Origin: Solibacillus sp. FSL H8-0538
GTDB lineage: Bacteria > Bacillota > Bacilli > Bacillales_A > Planococcaceae
Assembly: GCF_038003525.1 (NCBI RefSeq)
Contig: NZ_JBBOPI010000001.1
Span: forward strand, 363,001-427,000
Length of the DNA: 64,000 nucleotides
Direction of reading: 5' to 3'
Position numbers and translations under genes: made by a program. Below the pieces are notes generated by a model, which was not told the origin of the DNA, made no database searches, and saw only the letters and a list, made by a program, of their open reading frames with translations. Shown here piece after piece: positions 52,311 to 61,919 of this stretch. The first letter of the stretch is position 1, and each line of letters begins with the position of its first letter.

Positions 52311-53530
52311 TGAAGACATATAATTTTATTGATATTTTTGCTGGTTGTGGGGGACTTTCAGAAGGGTTTAAGAAGAATGGTGCATTTAATATGCTTGCGG
52401 CTGTAGAATGGGAGAAACCACAAGTTGAAAATTTAATTAACCGTTTATCTACAAAATGGGGGTATTCTGATGCCACAGAAAAAGTAATGCGTTTTGATAT
52501 TCAACGCACTGAGGAACTTTTCAACGGATGGGACAATGACCACGAGTATGGAGCACATAATGGTTTAGATAAACTTGTAGGTGAAAGAACAGTGGATTTA
52601 ATTATTGGTGGGCCGCCATGTCAAGCTTACTCAATGGCAGGACGAATTCGCGATAATAAAGGTATGAGAGAAGACTATAGGAACTATTTATTTGAAAGTT
52701 ATTTGTCAGTAGTTCGACGTTATCAGCCTAAACTATTTGTTTTTGAGAATGTACCTGGAATGCTAAGCGCTAGACCAGGTGGACAGCAATATGTTACAGA
52801 TCTTATAAGAAAAGATATTGAAGCATCAGGGTACAGTATTATTAATGATTTAAAAGGATTTGCACAATTAGACTTATCTGAGTATGGTGTACCTCAAAAG
52901 AGAAAACGAGTAATTATTATTGGATTAAGAAATGATTTATTTCTTAATGCGCAAGAAGTTTTGGAAGAATTTTATAAAGTAGGTTTACCAAAATATAAAG
53001 AACAAACAAAGACAGTGAAAGATGCAATAAAAGATTTACCTAAGCTGTATCCTCTAACGAAAATAACAAAAGTAAAGGGTAAAAAGTACTCGCATACAAT
53101 TCATAATAATGAGGGCGTATACAATCACATTCCTAGATATCATAGTGAGCGAGATATTGAAATATTTCAGTTATTAACTTTGGATATTGAAAAAGGTGAG
53201 TATAAATATACTTCAAGTGAAGAGTTAAAAAAACTTTATACCCAAATGACAGGTAAAGTGTCTAATGTGCATAAGTATCATGTGCTTAGATGGGAGAATC
53301 CGAGTAACACGATCCCAGCCCATTTGTATAAGGATGGACTAAGACATATCCATCCTGACTCAAATCAAGCCCGTAGTATTACAGTTAGAGAAGCGGCCAG
53401 ATTACAAACATTTGATGATGATTATGAGTTTATTTCAAGTGCAGGAGATAACTATAAAATGATTGGGAATGCGGTTCCGCCTAGATTTTCAGAGAAATTA
53501 GCGGAAGCGTTAATTCCTATTTTAAATTAA
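52310..53530 (+). CDS. C5 cytosine DNA methyltransferase 2 of the cassette
   Basis: 406 residues. Motif I FIDIFAGCGGLSEGF, catalytic GGPPCQAYS, FVFENVPGML, QKRKRVIIIG and MIGNAVPPRFSEKL. It is not a duplicate of the upstream enzyme: the target-recognition region is longer and different. Translationally coupled to it. Strong terminator downstream. Confidence 0.92.
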   Translation: MKTYNFIDIFAGCGGLSEGFKKNGAFNMLAAVEWEKPQVENLINRLSTKWGYSDATEKVMRFDIQRTEELFNGWDNDHEYGAHNGLDKLVGERTVDLIIGGPPCQAYSMAGRIRDNKGMREDYRNYLFESYLSVVRRYQPKLFVFENVPGMLSARPGGQQYVTDLIRKDIEASGYSIINDLKGFAQLDLSEYGVPQKRKRVIIIGLRNDLFLNAQEVLEEFYKVGLPKYKEQTKTVKDAIKDLPKLYPLTKITKVKGKKYSHTIHNNEGVYNHIPRYHSERDIEIFQLLTLDIEKGEYKYTSSEELKKLYTQMTGKVSNVHKYHVLRWENPSNTIPAHLYKDGLRHIHPDSNQARSITVREAARLQTFDDDYEFISSAGDNYKMIGNAVPPRFSEKLAEALIPILN

Positions 53531-53536
53531 TTAGTA

Positions 53537-53580
53537 AAAGGCTAGAGGAAATTATTCAAATTTCCTTTAGCCCTTTTTTA
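53537..53580. terminator. Bidirectional terminator
   Basis: GGCTAGAGGAAATT pairs with AATTTCCTTTAGCC (one G-T pair) with A-rich and T-rich flanks between convergent genes. Confidence 0.9.
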
Positions 53581-53604
53581 TGTGAATATTTCTTGGAATA
53601 AAAT

Positions 53605-54582
53605 CTATAGTCTTCCAGAGGATAAAAATAGACCATAAACATTTTCACGATGATATTTAATATTGGATTTATCGGGCTTAAAAAAATCATTTTCAGGTGT
53701 TTTAATTTTTACACCATTTAGAGAAGTTAAATACTCGTTCTCAACCTTTTCATGTACCATAATAGTAAATTCATCACTTAGTGTGAAAAATCCTTTGTCA
53801 AAGGCCCAGTGAATATCTCTACTCAATGGAATTCCATTGTTAGGTATATAGGATCCACCATGACTTTTAGGTCTAATATGTGCTGTTTCTAAGTTATTAA
53901 AAGCTCCATATTTTATAACGTTTCCAGTAATAGCACAAACCCCTCCATAACCAGTCATAACAAAATCTCTAAATGATATAGCATTAAACAAATCTTCTAG
54001 ATTATTTGATGATTCTTGAGCTTTCTTTGCGACGGTATTATCAATAACGGGACTTAAATTTCCGTTTTTTAGGAATGAGTTAATTTTTTTGTCAGTTTCA
54101 CTCAACTGTTCTTCGTGTATGGCATGTTCTCCTCGAATATTGGATTGAGTAATAATGTCGCAATATTTGTTATATAATGGATCATTTGCCTTTACTAAAT
54201 CCAAAAAAAATACGGACTGAATGCCTTCTTCAACAGGAATTTCCTCTTTTTTTAAAATTACAATATCATTACTAGAAAATAGGTATAAATTGTCTTCTAA
54301 TGCGTTATTCAAATATATTCTGTACTCATTACGAGTACCATCATGATATGCATCATTATGATATATATAATTGCAATAAATTTTTGCTGGTCTACTTAAG
54401 TAAAGTGGAACTATAGGTAAAAGAAATGAATCATTTTTAACGGTTTTTGAGAGATACGGAAAAAAAGAAAGTACATTTTCATTCTTAGAAATATAAATAT
54501 ATCTACCTCTTGATGGTATAGGTTTAGATGGAGTAACGCTACCTAATTCTTGATGCCCAAGTTTTTTTAAATAATAAGTCAT
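53605..54582 (-). CDS. HNH endonuclease
   Basis: 325 residues. The C-terminal third has an HNH domain: the CAITG segment (single Cys of the usual pair), LETAHIRPKSHGGSYIPNNGIPLSRDIHWAFDKG, with the His, Asn and His of the beta-beta-alpha-metal motif. The N-terminal ~190 residues have no recognised domain and may recognise DNA. ATG at 54582 has AGGAGTGG at the right distance; a GTG at 54594 lies inside that site. Placed on the opposite strand between methyltransferases and the GHKL-Z1 genes, it is a good candidate for the restriction partner of the two methyltransferases. Confidence 0.82.
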   Translation of the reverse strand: MTYYLKKLGHQELGSVTPSKPIPSRGRYIYISKNENVLSFFPYLSKTVKNDSFLLPIVPLYLSRPAKIYCNYIYHNDAYHDGTRNEYRIYLNNALEDNLYLFSSNDIVILKKEEIPVEEGIQSVFFLDLVKANDPLYNKYCDIITQSNIRGEHAIHEEQLSETDKKINSFLKNGNLSPVIDNTVAKKAQESSNNLEDLFNAISFRDFVMTGYGGVCAITGNVIKYGAFNNLETAHIRPKSHGGSYIPNNGIPLSRDIHWAFDKGFFTLSDEFTIMVHEKVENEYLTSLNGVKIKTPENDFFKPDKSNIKYHRENVYGLFLSSGRL

Positions 54583-54699
54583 AGAAATTTCCACTCCTAT
54601 AATAATTCAAATATATTATATTATTAAATTATACTATACAATTAGCCTAAAGATATTTCTTTAATTTAGTAATAATATAAATTTTGTAGGTGAATATGT

Positions 54700-56118
54700 A
54701 TGGAAGTTGAAATTGTGAATCCAGTTGTAGGTAACTTTATTAAGTCATTGCGAGATATAGGTTATATTTTTGAAGTTGCGGTAGCGGATATATTAGACAA
54801 CAGTATTACTGCTGGGGCGGAGAACATCAAAATTTTGTGTTTGCCGGAACCAGAAATAAATTTCTCAATACTAGATGATGGTTGGGGCATGGAGGAAGAA
54901 GATCTAATAAATGCGATGCGATTAGCGACGCATGATCCAGACAGAACTCGAGATCCGAATGATCTAGGTAAGTTTGGTTTAGGGTTAAAAACTGCATCTT
55001 TTTCACAATGTCGAAAACTTACTGTGTTATCTAAAAGGAATGAGACTATCTCTATTAAACAGTGGGATTTGGATTATATTTCTGAGAAGAATGAGTGGTT
55101 ATTAATAACTCCTGAAGTTGAGGTTTTTGAAAATCACCCACTATTTTCTGAATTTAAAAATTTGGAATATGGCACATTAGTAATCTGGGAGAACATAGAT
55201 TCGTTCAAAGCAGAAGATATCCCTGTACGTGTCGAAGAATTACATCATCATCTTTCATTGGTATTCCATTATTTTTTAGAGGGTAAAGTTCCAAAACGCA
55301 AACGTCTTAATATATTCATTAATGGGGCAAATGTAGAGGCCTTTAATCCATTTAATCCAAATCATAAAGCAACGCAAGAATTTCAAGAAGAAAAAATTTA
55401 CTTCAATAACTATAAAATAAATATTCAGCCATATATCCTGCCACATCACTCTAAGTTATCTCAGAAGGAATTTGATCGTTATGCTACTGCAGAAGGATAT
55501 ACAAAATCACAGGGATTTTATCTTTATCGTGGATATCGATTATTGATTTATGGTACTTGGTGGGGGCTGCATAAGATGAATGATACCCACAGGCTAGTAA
55601 GAATAAAAATTGAGATTCCGTCGAATAAAGATTCTGAATGGGGAATTGATATAAAAAAATCTACTGCCCGTCCAGTACCAGAGCTACGAAAAGATTTAAA
55701 AAGAATTATTCAACAGGTTACTACTAAAGGTTCTAGGCCCTATACAGGTCGAGGAAAACGAATGACTACAAGTAGTACTATTCATTTCTGGGACCAAATA
55801 GCAGATAACGATCAAATTCGATTTGTTATCAACGAAAAACATCCACTTTTAGATCAGCTACAAGTTGATTTAAATGAGCAACAACAAAATCTTTTAAAAA
55901 TCTTTTTGAAAAGTTTAGAAGGTTACTTGCCAATTGATACGATTGTGGCACAGATTCATGCTAATCCCCATAAGGTGAAACAAGAGGCAACAATTGAAGA
56001 AATTGATTTGAGCCAATTGGTTCAAAACTTGAAAGCAAAGGGGCTTAGTAAAGAAGAAATTCAAGAACTATTAAGTACAGAAATTTTCAGTGGTGAGAAT
56101 GCGGGGTTGCTTAAATGA
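54700..56118 (+). CDS. MORC/MutL-like GHKL ATPase (Mza-type)
   Basis: 472 residues. A Bergerat ATP-binding fold lies at the N-terminus: N-box VADILDNSITAGA, G1 DDGWGM, G2 GKFGLGLKTASFSQC. The usual catalytic Glu of the N-box is Asp30; Asn34 is kept. An S5-like middle region and a C-terminal helical tail (LVQNLKAKGLSKEEIQELLS) follow. Such ATPases occur in restriction-type operons with Z1 ATPases and are the likely ancestors of eukaryotic MORC proteins. ATP-driven clamp or loop formation on DNA is expected. The stop overlaps the Z1 gene's start by four bases. Confidence 0.87.
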   Translation: MEVEIVNPVVGNFIKSLRDIGYIFEVAVADILDNSITAGAENIKILCLPEPEINFSILDDGWGMEEEDLINAMRLATHDPDRTRDPNDLGKFGLGLKTASFSQCRKLTVLSKRNETISIKQWDLDYISEKNEWLLITPEVEVFENHPLFSEFKNLEYGTLVIWENIDSFKAEDIPVRVEELHHHLSLVFHYFLEGKVPKRKRLNIFINGANVEAFNPFNPNHKATQEFQEEKIYFNNYKINIQPYILPHHSKLSQKEFDRYATAEGYTKSQGFYLYRGYRLLIYGTWWGLHKMNDTHRLVRIKIEIPSNKDSEWGIDIKKSTARPVPELRKDLKRIIQQVTTKGSRPYTGRGKRMTTSSTIHFWDQIADNDQIRFVINEKHPLLDQLQVDLNEQQQNLLKIFLKSLEGYLPIDTIVAQIHANPHKVKQEATIEEIDLSQLVQNLKAKGLSKEEIQELLSTEIFSGENAGLLK

Positions 56119-58868
56119 AGGTAAACGAAACCTATCAAGGTATATATAGAGCTATTGTTAATGTATTACAGCATAAAAAAGGTGCGCTTGAATCGGATGA
56201 AATAAGTAACAGTATCCGTAAATGGAGAGATAATGTTGAGAAATTTGGATGGGATTTTTTAAATGCATTTGGTATAGATGACATAACGCCACTTGATGAA
56301 AAAGATTGGAGGGCTTTACAGGAAGAATTAGAATCAAATTTCATTGTGCGAATTGAAAAAGGCATTTTAGTTCAAAGTAAAGAGTCACGCAATCGAGATT
56401 TGACATGGTGGAGTGGTAAAAAGAAATTAGTGAATGAAAACTACTATTTCAATAATTATCAAACTTATATGCAAAATAGTTTACCTAAAAATGTATTGGA
56501 TATAACAGATGAAGACACAGCTGTAGTAATGAATAATCTAGCAGATCCAGAAGGAAATCCATTTTCGATTAAGGGGATGGTTGTAGGTCATGTACAGTCC
56601 GGCAAAACAGGAAATTACGCTGCTCTAATTTGTAAAGCAGCAGACGCTGGATACCGATTTATTGTGGTCATAGCGGGTGGGCAAAATAATTTACGTGACC
56701 AAACACAGAAAAGGTTACAGGAATCTTTTATTGGAGTAAATGCCAAAGGTGTAGGAAGTTTAGCTGGATTTAGACCTGATAAAATGCCAGATTGTTTAAC
56801 TAGTGAAACCAGTGATTTCAAAAAAGAAATTGCTCAGGGACGTCAAACTACAAATTTTGAAAATATGCAATTACCCATATTAGTTGTGATTAAAAAGCAT
56901 ACAAAAACACTTGATAGATTATTAGAGTGGCTAGATAAGTATCCAAATCAGATTGATAAGCCAATGCTAGTTATTGATGACGAATCGGACTATGCATCAA
57001 TTAATACTAAGGATGAAAATAATCCTACTGTAATTAACAAAAAGATTCGTTTATTATTACGAAAGTTTACGAAAAGTGCATATGTGGCATATACAGCAAC
57101 ACCATTTGCTAATATTTTTATCGATCATGCAGCTAAAAGTGAACAATTTGGGGATGATTTATTCCCACGGGATTTTATTTATGCTTTAAGTCCGCCAGAT
57201 AACTACTTTGGGGCACAGGTAATTTTTAATGAAGAAGATAGTGAAGACAGTGAAGAAATTAAAAGTAAATATGTAGTTCATGTGCCAAATGATGAAGTTA
57301 TATTAGATTTAGACTTTGATAAAGAAGAACAATCCTATGAAGAAGCACTTGCATTGAATGCTAGTTTTTTAATTCGACATAAATCTGATTACATTGTAGA
57401 AGAATTACCACCTTCTTTATTAGAAGCGGTACGGGTGTTCGTCTTAAACGTAGGGATTCGTAATTTAAGAGGTCAATTTAAACATAATAGTATGCTTATC
57501 CATATTACAAGATTCACTAGCATCCATATGGATATTAAATCTTTAGTAAAGGAATATCATGACAATCTGAAGCGAGCTTTAAAGACATACGGTAAACTTC
57601 CAATTGATATGCATCGAAGCAAAAGTATTTTGGATATAAAAGATACTTTCAATAAAGTTTTGGGAGATATTGAATTTTCTTTTGAGGAAGTATTATTGAG
57701 TGTTTGTGATTCAATCGAAAGTATTCAGGTCATTGATGTTCATCAAAAAATGAAATTACCCCTACAATACAGAGATGATAGTCAAACTAATGCAATTGTA
57801 ATAGGCGGATTAAGTTTAGCAAGAGGATTCACATTAGAAGGATTAAGTGTTAGTTATTTCCTTCGTACAACAATATATTATGATACTTTAATGCAAATGG
57901 GACGTTGGTTTGGTTATAGAATGGGCTACCAAGATTTATGCAGAGTGTATATGACAGAAAGTATGCATCGGAATTTCGCTCATATTAATAATGCAACTAA
58001 AGATTTAATGAAAAAGTTAAAAGTTATGGAGTACGAAAAACGTACACCAGAGGAATTTGGATTAGCTGTCCAAACACATCCAGATAGTATTTTACAGGTC
58101 ACAGCTCGTAATAAATCTAAGTTTACAGAAGAAATGTATTTAAGTATGGATTTAAAAGGCCAACTTAAAGAAACTCGTTATATTAGTAATAAAGAAAAAG
58201 ACATTACAATAAATGAAGAGTTAGCTAAAAAATTTATAGGAAACTTATATAATAATCTTGAATATGAGAGAAAAACTGCCGGATTAGTTTGGCGTGAAGT
58301 CAATAATGAATTAATTGAGCAATTTATAAGACAGTATAAATTCTATGCACAGGATTTATTAGGATTACGAACGAGGTTCCCGATTGCATTTATTCGAGAG
58401 TTTATAAATGATTATGAAGGTAAATGGGATATTGTAATTAATAATGGTGAATGTGAAGAAATCGAAATTGAGGATGGCATTAAGATTGGTGTTAATAGAC
58501 AAAAAAGGACAGTCGATTTAGTAGAAGGTTGTTTTAAAACTAAAAAAAGTCAATTAGCACGGGGTAACGCAGAGTCAATTATGTTTGATAATGATTTAAA
58601 AAAAGAGAAACCAGAGAAAATGCGTGAAAATCTAAATAATCCTTTGTTGTTTGTTCACTTTTTAACTTTAAATGTAGAGGATAAAATTACAAAAAAAATA
58701 TTGACTAAGGATGTTATTGGATTAAGTTTTAGCTTCAATAATGATGGCGCATTAAATACAGATTTAGTTAAAGTAAAAATTAATAGTGTTTACATAAAAC
58801 AAATAGAAGATGCGATAAAAAATGTTGATTTTGATGAAGAATATGATGAGGTGTATGAAGATGAGTAA
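56115..58868 (+). CDS. Z1-domain superfamily II ATPase
   Basis: 917 residues. Walker A GHVQSGKTGNYAALI (about residue 157), Walker B MLVIDDESDYAS, YTATPFANIFID (motif III-like), GGLSLARGFTLEGLSVSYF and QMGRWFGYRMGY (motif VI-like) define the Z1 family, a helicase-like protein confined largely to defence operons. It probably translocates on or remodels DNA with the GHKL partner. The end overlaps the next gene by eight bases. All motor motifs are intact. Confidence 0.92.
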   Translation: MKVNETYQGIYRAIVNVLQHKKGALESDEISNSIRKWRDNVEKFGWDFLNAFGIDDITPLDEKDWRALQEELESNFIVRIEKGILVQSKESRNRDLTWWSGKKKLVNENYYFNNYQTYMQNSLPKNVLDITDEDTAVVMNNLADPEGNPFSIKGMVVGHVQSGKTGNYAALICKAADAGYRFIVVIAGGQNNLRDQTQKRLQESFIGVNAKGVGSLAGFRPDKMPDCLTSETSDFKKEIAQGRQTTNFENMQLPILVVIKKHTKTLDRLLEWLDKYPNQIDKPMLVIDDESDYASINTKDENNPTVINKKIRLLLRKFTKSAYVAYTATPFANIFIDHAAKSEQFGDDLFPRDFIYALSPPDNYFGAQVIFNEEDSEDSEEIKSKYVVHVPNDEVILDLDFDKEEQSYEEALALNASFLIRHKSDYIVEELPPSLLEAVRVFVLNVGIRNLRGQFKHNSMLIHITRFTSIHMDIKSLVKEYHDNLKRALKTYGKLPIDMHRSKSILDIKDTFNKVLGDIEFSFEEVLLSVCDSIESIQVIDVHQKMKLPLQYRDDSQTNAIVIGGLSLARGFTLEGLSVSYFLRTTIYYDTLMQMGRWFGYRMGYQDLCRVYMTESMHRNFAHINNATKDLMKKLKVMEYEKRTPEEFGLAVQTHPDSILQVTARNKSKFTEEMYLSMDLKGQLKETRYISNKEKDITINEELAKKFIGNLYNNLEYERKTAGLVWREVNNELIEQFIRQYKFYAQDLLGLRTRFPIAFIREFINDYEGKWDIVINNGECEEIEIEDGIKIGVNRQKRTVDLVEGCFKTKKSQLARGNAESIMFDNDLKKEKPEKMRENLNNPLLFVHFLTLNVEDKITKKILTKDVIGLSFSFNNDGALNTDLVKVKINSVYIKQIEDAIKNVDFDEEYDEVYEDE

Positions 58869-59790
58869 TCCATGGGAGAAACTAACACCATTGACACAAA
58901 ATCGTGTTAAAAATATTCATCAACATGTGATTCATTGGGTTGCTGATGCTAATAATAGAGTGGGTTTAATGATCCAGTGTAAAGAAAGTTCGTTCACAGA
59001 AGATCACCTTATTAAGTTAAAAGGTATTCAAGTAGAATTGGATAAAACAAGCTCACCTAATAAATTAATATTAATTTTGAATGATAAAAGTGATTTGGAA
59101 ATCTTTGAAGTGCTATGTAAAGACTTGATTTCTGTTGCAGCGGCTAATGAAAATGATCAAGATATGATTTCGAAAATGGCACAAAGACTATTACGTTGGA
59201 AAAAGCTGCTACAACAAGATTTGAAAAATTCTTTCTCGCCTCAAAAGCAAATGGGGTTATTTGGAGAGCTGACTTTTATACAAACGGTTTTAAAAGATAA
59301 AATAGGTTTAGAAGAATCTATTAAAAATTGGAATGGACCAAAATTCGAGAAACAAGATTTTGTTTTAGAAAATTCAGCTGCTGAGGTAAAAACTTATAAA
59401 ACATCGAATGAAAAAGTAGTTGAAATTTCTTCAAAAGAGCAACTATATACACCCAAAGAAAACTTATTTTTAGCCGCATTTTCTTTATCAGAAAATAGAG
59501 CAGGATATACAGTAAAAGATCTTGTGAATGATATTTCTGAGAATGCGAAAGATCCATTAATACAAGAACTGTTTATGAATAAAATAGAAGCATATGGTTT
59601 TTTCCCAGAGTTAGTCAAAGAACCATTGATTAGTTTTATAGTTGATGATTCAACCTATTATAAAATTGAATCAGAGTTTCCTAGAATTATTCCTGGAGAT
59701 TTGTCTCAAGGAATTCAGCGCTTAAAATATACAATTGATTTAACATCTTGTAACGCTTTTGAAGTTGAAAAAGAGGAAATGGAATTTTGA
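58861..59790 (+). CDS. PD-(D/E)XK motif protein (DUF4420-like)
   Basis: 309 residues starting MSNPWEKLTPLTQNRVK; GAGGTG lies upstream inside the Z1 gene. Nuclease-type residues: Glu in MGLFGELTFI, Asp in KQDFV, and the Glu-x-Lys of SAAEVKTYK. This is the expected PD-(D/E)XK layout and suggests that it cuts DNA as the effector of the system. The position between Z1 and AIPR is the standard one. Confidence 0.83.
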   Translation: MSNPWEKLTPLTQNRVKNIHQHVIHWVADANNRVGLMIQCKESSFTEDHLIKLKGIQVELDKTSSPNKLILILNDKSDLEIFEVLCKDLISVAAANENDQDMISKMAQRLLRWKKLLQQDLKNSFSPQKQMGLFGELTFIQTVLKDKIGLEESIKNWNGPKFEKQDFVLENSAAEVKTYKTSNEKVVEISSKEQLYTPKENLFLAAFSLSENRAGYTVKDLVNDISENAKDPLIQELFMNKIEAYGFFPELVKEPLISFIVDDSTYYKIESEFPRIIPGDLSQGIQRLKYTIDLTSCNAFEVEKEEMEF

Positions 59791-59804
59791 TTAGGGGGTA
59801 AATC

Positions 59805-61850
59805 ATGTTTACAATAAAGGATTTCCATCAAGATTTTTTACAATCTATTTTGTCAGATACAGAAAGCCGAGGATTATTAAAACCTCAATCATTTTTCGAA
59901 CTTTTTTGTCAAGACTTAGTAGATGTCGGAGATTTGTCAAAAAATTATACAGCGGCATCCTATTACAAAACTGGAGTAGAAGTTTATGGCTATGATTATG
60001 ATGAAGAACGTAAATTATTTACACTAATTAACTTTCAGTTTTTCCAATCAGATGAAATAACTACCCTAAATAGACAACAAATACAAACAAAGTTTAATAG
60101 ATTAAAAAAATTTATAGTTGAAGTGAAAAACGGTCTTCATTTAGATTTAGAAGAAACATCAGATGGTTATGAATTAGCCTTTAAACTGTTCCATGAACTA
60201 AAAGCTGGGCATATAGAAAAGTTTCGATTAATGGTTTTGACAGATGGAAATGTTACAAGAACTATTTCTGAAATACCATCAGAATCTATTGATGATATAG
60301 GATATGATTACCGAGTTATAGATATTAATTATTTATATAAAATTTATGCTTCTCAAATGGACGGTGCTTCATATGAGATTGACACAAAAATTCCATGTTT
60401 GCCAATTAACAATGATTCGGATGATTATCAAGCCTATTTATCAATATTAAATGGTGAACAATTATATGAAATCTACGATGAATACGGCCAAAAGTTATTA
60501 GAACAAAATGTAAGGACATTCCTGCAATTTAAGGGCGGAGTTAACAAGGGAATTAAAAATACAATTGAAAACAGACCAGAGTTATTTTTTGCATATAACA
60601 ATGGAATTACAGCAACGGCAACATCGGTAGAATATGAAAATGGTTTTATTACTAAGTTAGTTGATTTTCAAATTGTTAATGGTGGTCAAACTACTTCTGC
60701 TATATACGCTGCCAAAAAGAATTCTAAATTGGATATTTCAAAGGTAAAAGTACAAATGAAATTATCTGTGGTTAAGGAGATTGAAAATAAAGGTCAGTTT
60801 GTTTCAAAAGTATCTGAGTATGCAAATACACAAAATAAGGTCAACAAATCGGATTTCTTTTCTAATAGTCCTTTCCATAAAGAAATGAAAGACTATTCAA
60901 AACGTATTTGGGCTGCCGCAAGTGGTGGGTCTCAATTAAGAACACACTGGTATTATGAGCGCGTGCGTGGAGAATATTTAAATGAACAGGCATATTTAAC
61001 AACAGCTAAAAAGAAACAGTTTGTAATTGAACATCCTAAAAAACAGCTAATTGATAAAACATTACTAGCTAAAAGTGAAAATACATGGTTAAAGAAACCT
61101 TGGATTGTTTCTAAAGGTGCACAGTATAGTTTCGCAGAGTTTGCTGAACAAACTACGGAGAAATTAGAAAAAGATGCTTTAGCTATTACAGAAAGCTATT
61201 TTAAAGAATCAATAGCACGTATTATTTTATTTAAAGCTACTGAAAATATAATTTCTAAAGCAGATTGGTATGAAAATGCTTATCGTGCGCAAACAGTTAC
61301 TTATGCAATAGCTTATTTGGCGCATCTATGTGAAAATCAAAAACTATATCTTAACTTCCTTAAAATTTGGGAAGAGCAAATAATCTCTACAGAGTTAATA
61401 GAAATTATGAAGGCTATAACAAGAGAAGTTTATGAACTTTTAATGGACCCACCTGGTGGATTTAAAAACGTAGGTGAATGGTGTAAAAAAGAGCAATGTT
61501 GGCATGTTGTAAAAAATGCTGATATGGATATTGTATTGCCAAAGAAACTCGTAAATACAAAACAAGAAACTCAATATGTCCAAAGAGAAGAAAGAGAGAC
61601 TAAAAAAGTAGATAAAGGTATCGAACTTCAAACTTTTGTAGTAACTATGAATTTTGAAAACTGGATGGATTTATTTGCTTATTATAGTAGACCTGAGAAT
61701 AGAAGAGACCTTTCAGTAACACAAAGGGACATTTTGATGAAATATACAGAAGGAAAAATTGCATTTCCATCTGAAAAACAATGCAAAATATTATATGATG
61801 TGTATCAAAAAGCCAGTGAAGTTGGTTGGGAACCAGGAATAAGAGTGTGA
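59805..61850 (+). CDS. AIPR-family (abortive infection phage resistance) protein
   Basis: 681 residues, AGGGGG before the ATG. The AIPR core is clear: FLQFKGGVNKGIKNTI...RPELFFAYNNGITATATSV...FQIVNGGQTTSAIY. The family is found in abortive-infection and restriction loci; molecular activity is not established. The N-terminal ~200 residues (with possible nuclease-like character) and the C-terminal helical part are less conserved. Last gene of the coupled run; a weak terminator follows. Confidence 0.88.
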   Translation: MFTIKDFHQDFLQSILSDTESRGLLKPQSFFELFCQDLVDVGDLSKNYTAASYYKTGVEVYGYDYDEERKLFTLINFQFFQSDEITTLNRQQIQTKFNRLKKFIVEVKNGLHLDLEETSDGYELAFKLFHELKAGHIEKFRLMVLTDGNVTRTISEIPSESIDDIGYDYRVIDINYLYKIYASQMDGASYEIDTKIPCLPINNDSDDYQAYLSILNGEQLYEIYDEYGQKLLEQNVRTFLQFKGGVNKGIKNTIENRPELFFAYNNGITATATSVEYENGFITKLVDFQIVNGGQTTSAIYAAKKNSKLDISKVKVQMKLSVVKEIENKGQFVSKVSEYANTQNKVNKSDFFSNSPFHKEMKDYSKRIWAAASGGSQLRTHWYYERVRGEYLNEQAYLTTAKKKQFVIEHPKKQLIDKTLLAKSENTWLKKPWIVSKGAQYSFAEFAEQTTEKLEKDALAITESYFKESIARIILFKATENIISKADWYENAYRAQTVTYAIAYLAHLCENQKLYLNFLKIWEEQIISTELIEIMKAITREVYELLMDPPGGFKNVGEWCKKEQCWHVVKNADMDIVLPKKLVNTKQETQYVQREERETKKVDKGIELQTFVVTMNFENWMDLFAYYSRPENRRDLSVTQRDILMKYTEGKIAFPSEKQCKILYDVYQKASEVGWEPGIRV

Positions 61851-61852
61851 AA

Positions 61853-61887
61853 ATAAAGCTGCTAAAATATTTGGCGGCTTTTTAATT
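61853..61887 (+). terminator. Probable terminator of the Mza-like operon
   Basis: AAAGCTGC and GGCGGCTTT form an imperfect hairpin over TAAAATATTT, followed by TTAATTT. Confidence 0.5.
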
Positions 61888-61919
61888 TATATTATAGATG
61901 GCTAGAAAGGGGGATCTAA

